This document shows positions 9,144 through 16,387 of a DNA stretch of 33,471 nucleotides, piece by piece. The stretch is from assembly GCA_019057775.1 (NCBI GenBank), contig JAHLWT010000166.1, positions 1-33,471 on the forward strand, read 5' to 3'. Below the pieces are notes generated by a model. It saw only the letters and a list, made by a program, of their open reading frames with translations, searched no databases and was not told where the DNA came from. The position numbers and the translations under genes were made by a program. Positions within the stretch are counted from its first letter, which is position 1; each line of letters opens with the position of its first letter. The DNA is from Promethearchaeota archaeon (GTDB lineage: Archaea; Asgardarchaeota; Lokiarchaeia; Sigynarchaeales; SOKP01).

Positions 9144-10670
9144 TTAAAACTCATGTTTATCAATCATTATTGGAAGTATGAGTTTTATAGTCGAAATAAT
9201 TCTCTTCTTTTTGATTAATTGATAAGGGGGAATTTCGGGGTAAATTCTAAAATATTCTTGCTTTTTCATCATCTTTAATAACTTCATTTTTGAAAAGGGT
9301 GCTAATTTAAAATGGTTAAAAAACAGACTCTTAATGGCATTTTGAAGTAGCATTTTATCTAACATAATCACGGATGAAATAAAACCAAATTTCTCTGAAG
9401 CTTTTACTTTAATCCAATTTAAGGAATTACTATCATTTCCTGAGAATATGTTATTTTTGTTAATTAATTCAATTCGAGTTAAAGTGTTTTTTTCTATTTC
9501 TAATAAAAAAACATCCTTGGTTATAATCTTCAAATAATTTTGTTTATTACTTTTAGGTTTTTTATGATTTTTTGCATCTGTTATTAATAATAGAATTTTA
9601 CAATTTAACCCAAAATAAAAATTAATGAAGCTAAAGATTAGATCAGGTATTGCCCAATGAGAGAGTTTACGTAGATTAAAATTAAAACCAAAAAGTCTGA
9701 TGAGAAATCTCACAAATGTATTGTAGATCATTGGACGAGGAGCCATGTCCCAGTGTTTTTCAAAACTTCTATATCCAAAAAGAATTTTTTGCATTAGTAA
9801 TTCTATATTATCTTTATTTATTGGAATACACAACTCAAACAGATTTGAAATGAGATATATAAAATTACTTAACTTAAAATAGTAGATTTTCTCTACTTGC
9901 AATTTCTCCTGAATTAAATTCAGTCTATTTTTCAGATCTAAATTATCTATTTCAATACCAAGTTCATAAGGAGTGAAGATTTTTAGTGTTAAATCTGATT
10001 TACCTGATTTTAGTATTTTTTTCTGCAGAAAAAATATTACGTTTAAGCTAGTTGATTCAATAAGGAAGGAAATTTTCAATTCAGGTAAAATAGATTCAAC
10101 AAAATTAAATAAAGTATTAAATCGTATTTTCTTCAGTAATTCTCCTATTCCAACGAAGAAATTTTGAAACACCGGTTTTGGATAAATTAAAAATAAGTTT
10201 CTCTCAAATAGAGTTTGTATTAAATCTAATATTTGAGTTAGAAAATCCTGTAAAGAAAGAGTTCTTACACCTTCACAATACTTATTTATCAAATCTATTG
10301 CTTCCTTTTTAAATATACGTATGGATGATATCCGTATCCCAGTTTCTTTCACAATTGCTGTTTGCAATGTATCAAAGAAGTTATCTAAACGTTCAATATC
10401 GATATACTTTGAACGTATTAAATCTCCAGGGAGAGATTTGAATGCTCCATGAATTCCGGCTTTTTTGGTTTCATATAGATATAAGCCTAATACTTTATTT
10501 TTTTTATCTTCTTTCGAGATCACGATATCAAGAATGTTTTGTTGGTCATTTATGAATTTTGGATAAATTAATTCAAAAAAATGATATAAAATATAAAGAT
10601 TAATCCTGATAGGACTTAGTGGGAATCTAACTTTTTCATCAATCGTTTTTGGATTTTCTAATTCTTCCAC
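9144..10670 (-). CDS. Uncharacterised 508-residue protein
   Basis: I do not recognise a family. The protein is hydrophobic-rich but without clear signal peptide or multi-span membrane pattern. Residues about 15-330 look like long alpha helices with aromatic-rich stretches such as LYILYHFFELIYPKF. Residues about 330-420 contain two short hydrophobic segments (IPDLIFSFINFYFGL, CKILLLITDA) that could be a buried core. The end is basic (KKKRIISTIKLIL). The start is GTG 10670 with a GAGAG-like site; an ATG nine bases upstream is out of frame and quickly stops. The DUF362 gene lies 60 bases upstream on the same strand, so the two may be co-transcribed. Possibly lineage-specific. Confidence 0.6.
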   Translation of the reverse strand: MEELENPKTIDEKVRFPLSPIRINLYILYHFFELIYPKFINDQQNILDIVISKEDKKNKVLGLYLYETKKAGIHGAFKSLPGDLIRSKYIDIERLDNFFDTLQTAIVKETGIRISSIRIFKKEAIDLINKYCEGVRTLSLQDFLTQILDLIQTLFERNLFLIYPKPVFQNFFVGIGELLKKIRFNTLFNFVESILPELKISFLIESTSLNVIFFLQKKILKSGKSDLTLKIFTPYELGIEIDNLDLKNRLNLIQEKLQVEKIYYFKLSNFIYLISNLFELCIPINKDNIELLMQKILFGYRSFEKHWDMAPRPMIYNTFVRFLIRLFGFNFNLRKLSHWAIPDLIFSFINFYFGLNCKILLLITDAKNHKKPKSNKQNYLKIITKDVFLLEIEKNTLTRIELINKNNIFSGNDSNSLNWIKVKASEKFGFISSVIMLDKMLLQNAIKSLFFNHFKLAPFSKMKLLKMMKKQEYFRIYPEIPPYQLIKKKRIISTIKLILPIMIDKHEF

Positions 10671-10730
10671 TCTCTCATTAAATTTAAGGATTTTTAACCA
10701 ATTTTCTTTGAAGTTATTATTGATCAGTTT

Positions 10731-12203
10731 TTAAAGCGCCTCCCACATTTTTAAATTTTTACTAGATTTTCCAGAAATCCATAAATTATTAATTTTACTA
10801 AGAAGATTCAAATTCGGAACGTTTTTCTTACCATAATAATTTAAAACTAATTTTATACAATCAAAAACACGAGGAGGGCACCCAGGTAATTCTAATATTT
10901 TCTTATTTGGTTTTTCTTTTTTTGTAACAGGTTCTTTAATTTTCCTTTCTTTAGATTTCTTATTTTCTTTCTTTTTTTTTATATCTTGTTTAACTATATT
11001 TACAATTTTTCTGAACTTATGATTTACAGTGCTATCAATAGAGCAATCGCCAAATAGGATAATATTGTTTAAATTTTCTGGTTCTGTAGGATTTTCACCG
11101 ATTAAAAATGAATTATACACATTATATTTCAGATCTTTTACCATGTAGGTTTTCATAAGGTTTAATAGGTGATAGGCCTGTTTAAAGCAGCCGGAACAAT
11201 ATTTCCCGGTATTTAGTTCAAAATTCCTCACTCGGATATCTTTAAGATTAGAAACGCATAATTGTATATCTGTCGTTATTTCTCCAATCTTCTCACCAAG
11301 TACTTTAATACTAGAAAGGGCTGGTATGTTAATATTTCTTTTTCTCGCTTCGATTATTAACTCATTCTTATCTATATCTATATTCAATGTAGAAAGAGTT
11401 ATAAGATCTACAGCAACCCCATTTTCACCTGCTATTATAAATCCCGGCTTTAATAGGTTAGAATCTTTGTAAATGTAAGGACCTGCTCCTTCTAATATAT
11501 AAAACGTATCATTGATAACTAAATCAGGTTTTTTTATGGTAAAAACATCTAATATATGGGAAGCTAGATTTTTTCTATATTTATCATGTGATACATACTC
11601 TTGAGCCGTATGCGAATCATTCTCGATTTCTTGATGTATTGGTGCAATATTAGAATAGGAATTCATAAGAGATAAATTGCAATTAAACAAAGGATTTACG
11701 TTAACTTGGTTTACTATTATTAATTTATCTGAATCAAGAATAATTTTTGGAAAAAGGTACTGAGTATCATTTACCTGAATTTTAAGAAATGAAGCATCCT
11801 TAATTTTTTTTAATTCTTCTGGCTTAATTGAATTTTTACAAAATATATCGCTATTATCTAAGTAAACTAACTGTGCTCCTAGACTTTCAAAGTATTCTTG
11901 AATCCCTAAATAATCGAATATCACTTTCAATGGAATTCTCTTTAGGGGAAAACTCCCTAGTAATATTTTACTTGCTCCAGCTTTCTTACAGGATGTAATT
12001 ATTGCCCCTAATACTTCAGGATTTGTATTTATAGGAAATCCTCCAGGCAAAGTTACATTAAATTTTATAAAAACCTGATCTCCCTCATTAATAAATTTCG
12101 ATATCCCTCCAAGGGTTTCAATACTTTTTAAAACGCATTCCCTAGGGCTATTACTTTTACTTATTGCTACATCAATTTTCTTTGATTTTAATTGATCAAA
12201 CAT
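10731..12203 (-). CDS. DUF362-family protein
   Basis: 490 residues from ATG 12203. The N-terminal two thirds match the DUF362 pattern: DQVFIKFNVTLPGGFPINTNPEVLGAII, a repeated 'alpha/beta' layout with GASKILLGSF, and GAGPYIYKDSNLLKPGFII preceding GENGVAVDLITL. Members often occur with ferredoxin domains and are poorly understood. Here the ferredoxin domain is absent, but a CSGCFKQAYHLL pair and a C-terminal LPGCPPRVFDCIKL cysteine set could bind metal. A lysine/glutamate-rich linker (about residues 400-430) separates the two parts. It is divergent from the pantothenate kinase gene (71 bases between starts). Family assignment is fairly safe; function unknown. Confidence 0.72.
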   Translation of the reverse strand: MFDQLKSKKIDVAISKSNSPRECVLKSIETLGGISKFINEGDQVFIKFNVTLPGGFPINTNPEVLGAIITSCKKAGASKILLGSFPLKRIPLKVIFDYLGIQEYFESLGAQLVYLDNSDIFCKNSIKPEELKKIKDASFLKIQVNDTQYLFPKIILDSDKLIIVNQVNVNPLFNCNLSLMNSYSNIAPIHQEIENDSHTAQEYVSHDKYRKNLASHILDVFTIKKPDLVINDTFYILEGAGPYIYKDSNLLKPGFIIAGENGVAVDLITLSTLNIDIDKNELIIEARKRNINIPALSSIKVLGEKIGEITTDIQLCVSNLKDIRVRNFELNTGKYCSGCFKQAYHLLNLMKTYMVKDLKYNVYNSFLIGENPTEPENLNNIILFGDCSIDSTVNHKFRKIVNIVKQDIKKKKENKKSKERKIKEPVTKKEKPNKKILELPGCPPRVFDCIKLVLNYYGKKNVPNLNLLSKINNLWISGKSSKNLKMWEAL

Positions 12204-12274
12204 TAAAATGTTATACAAAATTCATTTAATAAATGGATAATCTAGAATAATGAAAGAATTGAATTTTAAGTTAA

Positions 12275-13156
12275 GTGAAATATAGATTGTTGAAAATTAA
12301 TGTAGATCTCAAAGGAACTGACATTCCTTTAAAGACAATTGGGATTGATATGGGACAGAGCCTTACTAAGATTGCTTATGTTGACGAAAATCGTTTGAAT
12401 TTATTATCTCTTTCTACTAAAACTAATATTTCTAAAATAGAAGAAATCATTAAAGATAAAAAAGATAATTATACAACATTCAATTTTACTGGTGGAAGAT
12501 GTTTCAAGTTATTCAGAGATTATTCTAAATATTTTGATGTGAAAATTTTTAATGAATTTGAAGCAAATGTCAAAGGGATTGAATATTTATATTCATTGGA
12601 GAAATCTAAAAAACTTCTCTTATCATTGGTAGTTACAATAGGTACCGGGACTTCTATTTTATTAAAGAATGAAACTTATAAGCATCTTGGAGGATCTGCG
12701 ATGGGTGGCGGATTTTTCATGGGATTAATTAAACAGATATTCAATTTGAATGAGTTTCAAGAAGCTATTAACCTAGCTAAAAATGGAGATAGGTATAATG
12801 TTGATTTAAAAGTATCAGACATTTATGATTCTGAAGATAACAGGATAGATCTGCTTTTTAGAGAGTTCACTGCTGCATCATTCGGAAAAATTGACAATAG
12901 TTTTGATAGAAATTCTTTAAGAAAAGAAGATTTTATAAAATCATTAATTTGTGTAATTGGTGAAAATATCGGAACAATCGCAGTCCTGATGGCAGAAAAT
13001 AATAGTGTGTCTAATATTATTTTTAGTGGTGGTTTTCTGAGAGAAAATAGACCTTTAAGAAAAATTCTCTCATTAATTTGTAAAGTTAATAAAAAAAAAG
13101 CAATATTCCTAAAGAATTCAGAATTTAGTGCTGCGATTGGAGCATTACTTTTATAA
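12275..13156 (+). CDS. Type II pantothenate kinase (CoaW/eukaryotic PanK-like)
   Basis: 293 residues of ASKHA fold: phosphate-1 loop TIGIDMGQSLTKIAYVD near residue 20, phosphate-2 loop TIGTGTSI, glycine-rich LGGSAMGGGFFMGL, and the C-terminal FSGGFLRENRPLRKIL that is diagnostic for staphylococcal/eukaryotic-type pantothenate kinases. It would phosphorylate pantothenate in coenzyme A synthesis. Most archaea instead phosphorylate pantoate, so a kinase of this type is uncommon there. The start is the weak point: GTG 12275 is the longest, TTG 12287 or 12290 are alternatives, and none has a good Shine-Dalgarno. It is divergent from the DUF362 gene. A BadF-type activase is less likely given the FLRENRPL signature. 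Confidence 0.82.
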   Translation: MKYRLLKINVDLKGTDIPLKTIGIDMGQSLTKIAYVDENRLNLLSLSTKTNISKIEEIIKDKKDNYTTFNFTGGRCFKLFRDYSKYFDVKIFNEFEANVKGIEYLYSLEKSKKLLLSLVVTIGTGTSILLKNETYKHLGGSAMGGGFFMGLIKQIFNLNEFQEAINLAKNGDRYNVDLKVSDIYDSEDNRIDLLFREFTAASFGKIDNSFDRNSLRKEDFIKSLICVIGENIGTIAVLMAENNSVSNIIFSGGFLRENRPLRKILSLICKVNKKKAIFLKNSEFSAAIGALLL

Positions 13157-13157
13157 A

Positions 13158-13229
13158 ATGTACGCCGATTTGGAGATTTTTACTCATCGAATAGTTATTC
13201 TAATAAAAACACTATAAATCGGCGCATGT
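13158..13229. repeat. Long imperfect palindrome (hairpin) between convergent genes
   Basis: The outer arms 13158-13171 and 13216-13229 contain a perfect GC-rich core, CGCCGATTT (13163-13171) pairing with AAATCGGCG (13216-13224). Inside are TTTTTA (13177-13182) with TAAAAA (13204-13209), and GAATA/TATTC at the apex (13189-13200). All three share a centre near 13193-13194. It lies just after the pantothenate kinase stop and before the hexuloisomerase stop. It could be a bidirectional terminator, a small structured RNA or a tiny mobile remnant. The GC-rich core stands out against AT-rich surroundings. Confidence 0.65.
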
Positions 13230-13320
13230 TAAATATATCTTAATTATAATTAAATGTTTTTATAAATGAAATAGGAAAAAAGTAATATATTTTAAAATAT
13301 CAATCTTGAATTATATTGTT

Positions 13321-13950
13321 TTACGTGCCTTGTGAGTGTTTTTCAAGTAGATCATCGTTAGTTTTACCCATCTTTATTGCAAGTTCAGCTATTATCGCAT
13401 CCAAATAACAGAATGCAATTTGTTCAAACATCGTCCCTTCCGGTGTGAGTATTGCTGTATCACCTACTGCCTTATCCCTCTTAGATCTCCCTTTAAGTTT
13501 AATTGTTATGTCCCCTAATCTTCCAATTACTGTTTCTGGATGAGAAGTAATTGTAACAATACCATAAGGTTTCACGGTATTTACATAATTGTTAAGTAGG
13601 CTAACTACAATTCCAGTTGTTCCAGAACCAGAAAGCACAATTAAGATATCTTTTTTACGGAGAGCTGGCATACTTGCAAGGTTTGTCACGATATGTACTT
13701 CAGCACCTAAATGCACTAATCTAGTAGCAAAACATTGTAAGATGAAAGCACTTCTACCTGAAGCTAACAAAAAAAATCTACGTTTGTTAATTACTCCATC
13801 ATGTACTAAATCAATAAATTTTTGAGTAAATTCAAAATTATTATCTAAATGGTCAATATTCGCTTCAATGTTCTTCATAATTAATTCCATTGAACGAAAT
13901 AGAGTACGTTTTACTTCCCCATTTACCATTAACTCATTTGGTTCAGTCAT
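13321..13950 (-). CDS. 6-phospho-3-hexuloisomerase (SIS domain)
   Basis: 209 residues from ATG 13950. It has the SIS-fold signatures of HxlB/PHI: LASGRSAFILQCFATRLVHLGAEV, then VLSGSGTTGIV, and the family's C-terminal PEGTMFEQIAFCYLDAIIAEL, whose Glu is the catalytic base candidate. The enzyme interconverts hexulose-6-phosphate and fructose-6-phosphate in the ribulose monophosphate pathway. Archaea often run it in reverse to make ribulose-5-phosphate and formaldehyde. No hexulose-phosphate synthase gene is beside it. The N-terminus carries about 10 extra residues (TEPNELMVNGE) relative to the compact form, so ATG 13923 is an alternative start. Confidence 0.88.
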   Translation of the reverse strand: MTEPNELMVNGEVKRTLFRSMELIMKNIEANIDHLDNNFEFTQKFIDLVHDGVINKRRFFLLASGRSAFILQCFATRLVHLGAEVHIVTNLASMPALRKKDILIVLSGSGTTGIVVSLLNNYVNTVKPYGIVTITSHPETVIGRLGDITIKLKGRSKRDKAVGDTAILTPEGTMFEQIAFCYLDAIIAELAIKMGKTNDDLLEKHSQGT

Positions 13951-14090
13951 ATTCAATTATTACTCATTCTTGATGGTATAATATAATATTAATAGTTGTA
14001 AATTCAAAATATACATTTTGATTGTCACCTATTCTCAACTCAAATTTATAAATACCATTATCTTCACTGTATCAGATTATTAAGAAGAGA

Positions 14091-14103
14091 AATATTTATA
14101 TAG
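14091..14103 (+). promoter_or_regulatory. TATA-box-like element upstream of the ferredoxin gene
   Basis: AATATTTATATAG sits about 75 bases before the ferredoxin ATG and partly abuts a perfect palindrome. TBP sites normally lie 22-27 bases before transcription start, which would place the start near 14122-14126, just past the palindrome. Inferred from sequence alone. Confidence 0.5.
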
Positions 14104-14119
14104 TTAGGAACCTAACTAT
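14100..14119. promoter_or_regulatory. Perfect 9-bp-arm palindrome, probable operator
   Basis: ATAGTTAGG, two A residues, then CCTAACTAT: every base of the arms pairs. The TTAGG...CCTAA core resembles half sites of DtxR/MntR-type metal repressors. It lies between the TATA-like element and the expected transcription start of the ferredoxin/flavin reductase genes, an ideal position for repression in archaea. The regulator identity is inference. Confidence 0.65.
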
Positions 14120-14172
14120 CATTATATTAACAATTTTTAAAATTGTAATTGTAAAAAAAGAATTGAAAAAAA

Positions 14173-14523
14173 ATGACTGAAATTGATCTTGAATCATTTA
14201 ATTTTAATGAATTTGTAAATAATACTCGTATCTTTATAGATAAGGATGCGTGTAATGGTTGTGGCCTTTGTGGGGAAATTTGTCCATTTGGTCTTCCTCA
14301 TGCTATTCATTCAGGAAAATTTGAAATAACTAAACCTGAGTTATGTACACAATGTAGCGCATGTAAGAGAAATTGTCCAACTCAAGCAATTATATTGAAT
14401 GAACAAATGGGTTGTGGTTGTTTATGGAACGCTCGGGGAGTAGCAAAAAACGCAAAAAAAAATCAAAATGCGTGTGGGGCTGAAAATGCCGAAACGACAA
14501 ATTCGACTTCTTGTTGTGGTTAA
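14173..14523 (+). CDS. 2[4Fe-4S] ferredoxin with cysteine-rich tail (HgcB-like)
   Basis: 116 residues. Two full cluster motifs: C27-x2-C30-x2-C33-x3-C37-P and C58-x2-C61-x2-C64-x3-C68-P. A tail then carries MGCGC (C81, C83), a lone C101 and a terminal C114-C115-G. A GC-x-C/A patch after the second cluster followed by a vicinal cysteine pair at the C-terminus is the pattern of HgcB, the ferredoxin partner of the mercury methylase corrinoid protein HgcA. No HgcA is in this window. The gene is 11 bases upstream of a flavin reductase and likely co-transcribed with it. It may otherwise be a metal-trafficking or thiol-redox ferredoxin. The ferredoxin call is firm; the HgcB likeness is tentative. 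Confidence 0.88.
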   Translation: MTEIDLESFNFNEFVNNTRIFIDKDACNGCGLCGEICPFGLPHAIHSGKFEITKPELCTQCSACKRNCPTQAIILNEQMGCGCLWNARGVAKNAKKNQNACGAENAETTNSTSCCG

Positions 14524-14534
14524 GAACTTCCTAA

Positions 14535-15122
14535 ATGATAAATATGCCTAAAAATAAAATTCAGCCAAAAGCTTATTTATTCCCTCTACCATTAGCCATT
14601 GTTGGTGCAAATGTAAATGGGAAACCAAATTTTGAAACGGTCGCATATGTGGGGATTGTTGAGCATAAACCACCGCTGATTTCAGTAGCTTCTTATGAAA
14701 CTCATCATACAAATATTGGTATAAAAGAAAATGGAACTTTTAGTGTAAATACTCCATCAGAAGATATAATAGAGAAAACTGATTATTGTGGGTTAGTATC
14801 TGGTAAAGAAATCGATAAATCAGAAGTATTTGATGTTTTCTATGGAGATCTTGAGACAGCTCCAATGATTAGTCAATCACCGTTAAATTTAGAATGTGAA
14901 GTTGTTAAAGTCTTAAACTTAAAGGATTTGTTAGGAATTGAAAAAGCTCATGATATTTTTATCGGTAAAATAGTGGGGGCTTATGCAGATGAGGAGTATT
15001 TAACAGATGGGACACCAGATATTATAAAATTAAAACCTTTAATATATTCTCTTGGAAAATATTGGAAAGTGGGTGAAGAGCTTGCAGAAGCATGGAAAAT
15101 TGGAAAATCTTTAGAAAAATAG
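14535..15122 (+). CDS. FMN-binding flavin reductase-like protein
   Basis: 195 residues of the flavin reductase/DIM6-NTAB split-barrel family. The hallmark N-terminal region YLFPLPLAIVGANVNGKPNF leads into ETVAYVGIVEHKPPLISVAS, which lines the flavin site, and NTPSEDIIEKTDYCGLVSG follows. Members reduce flavins or serve as electron carriers; archaeal ones often accept electrons from ferredoxin or rubredoxin. It starts 11 bases after the ferredoxin stop, so the ferredoxin is the likely partner. ATG 14535 and ATG 14544 are both possible; no Shine-Dalgarno decides. A decayed copy of the N-terminus follows at 15139. Confidence 0.9.
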   Translation: MINMPKNKIQPKAYLFPLPLAIVGANVNGKPNFETVAYVGIVEHKPPLISVASYETHHTNIGIKENGTFSVNTPSEDIIEKTDYCGLVSGKEIDKSEVFDVFYGDLETAPMISQSPLNLECEVVKVLNLKDLLGIEKAHDIFIGKIVGAYADEEYLTDGTPDIIKLKPLIYSLGKYWKVGEELAEAWKIGKSLEK

Positions 15123-15138
15123 TTTAATTTAGATTAAA

Positions 15139-15306
15139 TTGGTACAAACTACTTTAGATAAGCATGAATTTCAAGGAAATCTCCTAAGTCCGCTACCAAT
15201 CATTCTGATAGGAACACAAGTTAATGGAAAGCCGAATTTTCTTGTAATTTACTCATATGGAGTAATTGAAATTAATCTCTTCACTATAGAACTAGTTCTA
15301 AGATGA
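15139..15306 (+). pseudogene. Remnant of a second flavin reductase (N-terminal piece only)
   Basis: A 55-codon frame opening at TTG 15139 and stopping at 15306 encodes PLPIILIGTQVNGKPNF and then IYSYGVIEINLFTI. This aligns with the first quarter of the intact neighbour (PLPLAIVGANVNGKPNF, then VAYVGIVEHKPPLISV), after which similarity ends at a TGA. The remaining three quarters of the protein are missing before the histone terminator. It looks like a truncated tandem duplicate. It is unlikely to be a functional protein, because the flavin site is incomplete. Confidence 0.75.
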
Positions 15307-15323
15307 TTTCAACTATTATTTGT

Positions 15324-15341
15324 AAAAGAAAAAGAAAAAAA
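15324..15341 (-). terminator. T-tract terminator of the histone gene
   Basis: On the minus strand this reads as a run of T broken only by C residues (TTTTTTTCTTTTTCTTTT), starting about 33 bases after the histone stop. Archaeal terminators are T-rich tracts without a required hairpin. Confidence 0.55.
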
Positions 15342-15373
15342 TATTTAATTTTTTTTAACCCATAAAAATTGGT

Positions 15374-15592
15374 TTATTTGTATTTAATTGACAGAAGTAA
15401 GTCATTCTTCGTTATCTTTTTTCTATTCGCATGCATTGTAAATGTTCTTGCTTGTTCAGTTAAAGAAGTAGCAGTCTTTTCTAAATGATCGATTAATAAA
15501 TCAACTGCATTACGAGCAACTATTGAGGCACCTTGTTGTTTCATTAATCTACGAATTGGGCTCCATGCGAAAGAATGTTTCTTTTTAGCCAT
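15374..15592 (-). CDS. Archaeal histone
   Basis: 72 residues forming one histone fold: helix 1 at SPIRRLMKQQGA, long helix 2 at ARNAVDLLIDHLEKTATSLTEQARTFTMHA, and the loop with NRKKITKNDLLLSI for helix 3. Arg in NRKKIT and the paired Asp in KNDLL match conserved loop-2 and salt-bridge positions. It has a short basic N-terminal stretch (AKKKHSF) but no long tail. Such proteins dimerise and wrap DNA into stacked hypernucleosomes. Start ATG 15592 is supported by a strong GGAGG. It is divergent from the proteasome beta-like gene across a long repeat-rich spacer. Confidence 0.95.
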   Translation of the reverse strand: MAKKKHSFAWSPIRRLMKQQGASIVARNAVDLLIDHLEKTATSLTEQARTFTMHANRKKITKNDLLLSIKYK

Positions 15593-15600
15593 TTTTTATT

Positions 15601-15605
15601 CCTCC
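15601..15605 (-). promoter_or_regulatory. Shine-Dalgarno of the histone gene
   Basis: GGAGG on the minus strand, 8 bases before ATG 15592. It is one of the few strong ribosome sites in the window, fitting high histone expression. Confidence 0.75.
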
Positions 15606-16333
15606 AAAATTTTTGATTTAAAATTTTAAAACTAAGATTTTTAATTTTTTTTTAAGTTATAATTAATGTTTCTTAGATAGTATTATATCTGAAGAGTTAT
15701 TTAAATGTTATGCCAAATGAGAAGAATCTGAACAGTTAAATTAAAAAAAAATCACGACAAAAAATTTTTGTTATTAAAAAAGACTCAACATCAATGATCA
15801 CTCAATGTTTGATCATTCTGAAAATATTAAGTGTTTTTGTTAGTATCACCCTTATTCAATTATGATATATGAAAAAATTGTTTTATATCTTGGTTTCGCT
15901 ATAATTTAATAGCGAATTAATAATTATAAAATCAAATAAAGTTATCCTTAATTAAAGTAGTATCATTACTTATGTGATCATATAATGATCAACCATTCGA
16001 AAATAATGATTCAATTTTATAAAAATATTAGTAGTTCAAATAGTACATTTGTTTAATTGGTTCTTAATCATAGTTTTACTACGACTTAATAGAGAAATAA
16101 AAAATTTTTAATTGAAACTAATAATTGTATTTAAGTTATTTAGAAAATTCTATTCTGATCATATCAATTAAGGTACAACTGAATTAAGAAGTAAAAATTA
16201 TTTTCAAACTTGAGCTTATTTAGCTCATTGAAATATTAATAATGATAAAGATATAACGGAAACAAAATGTCCTTATAATTAATAGACTTAACTATGATTT
16301 TATAATTTAAAAGAAAAATTTTAATTAATTCTC
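15606..16333. other. Long AT-rich divergent spacer with clustered inverted repeats
   Basis: No convincing open frame or tRNA is present. Perfect inverted repeats: AATGATCA/TGATCATT at 15793-15817, TTCGCTAT/ATAGCGAA with a 6-base loop at 15895-15916, TGATCAT/ATGATCA with a 3-base spacer at 15975-15991, and TGAGCT/AGCTCA at 16211-16227. The hexamer TGATCA occurs at 15795, 15810, 15975, 15986 and 16156. The stretch separates the histone gene from the proteasome beta-like gene, so it holds both promoters and may hold several operator sites. An origin-like role cannot be excluded from sequence. Confidence 0.55.
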
Positions 16334-16345
16334 TTTATTTATACT
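16334..16345 (+). promoter_or_regulatory. TATA-box-like element of the proteasome beta-like gene
   Basis: TTTATTTATACT lies about 45 bases before ATG 16388, giving a predicted transcription start near 16365 and a leader of some 20-25 bases. Inferred from spacing and composition only. Confidence 0.4.
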
Positions 16346-16387
16346 ACCAAAAGATACTTAATTGAATAATTTTAATTTGGTGAAATT

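Noticed and set aside
14535..15306. CRISPR or tandem repeat from the two flavin reductase segments
   Set aside because: The likeness is at protein level only; the DNA has diverged and there are no spacers or repeated units.
15606..16333. A tRNA or small protein in the histone-proteasome spacer
   Set aside because: No cloverleaf, no GC-rich stems of tRNA size, and no frame with start, ribosome site and protein-like composition.
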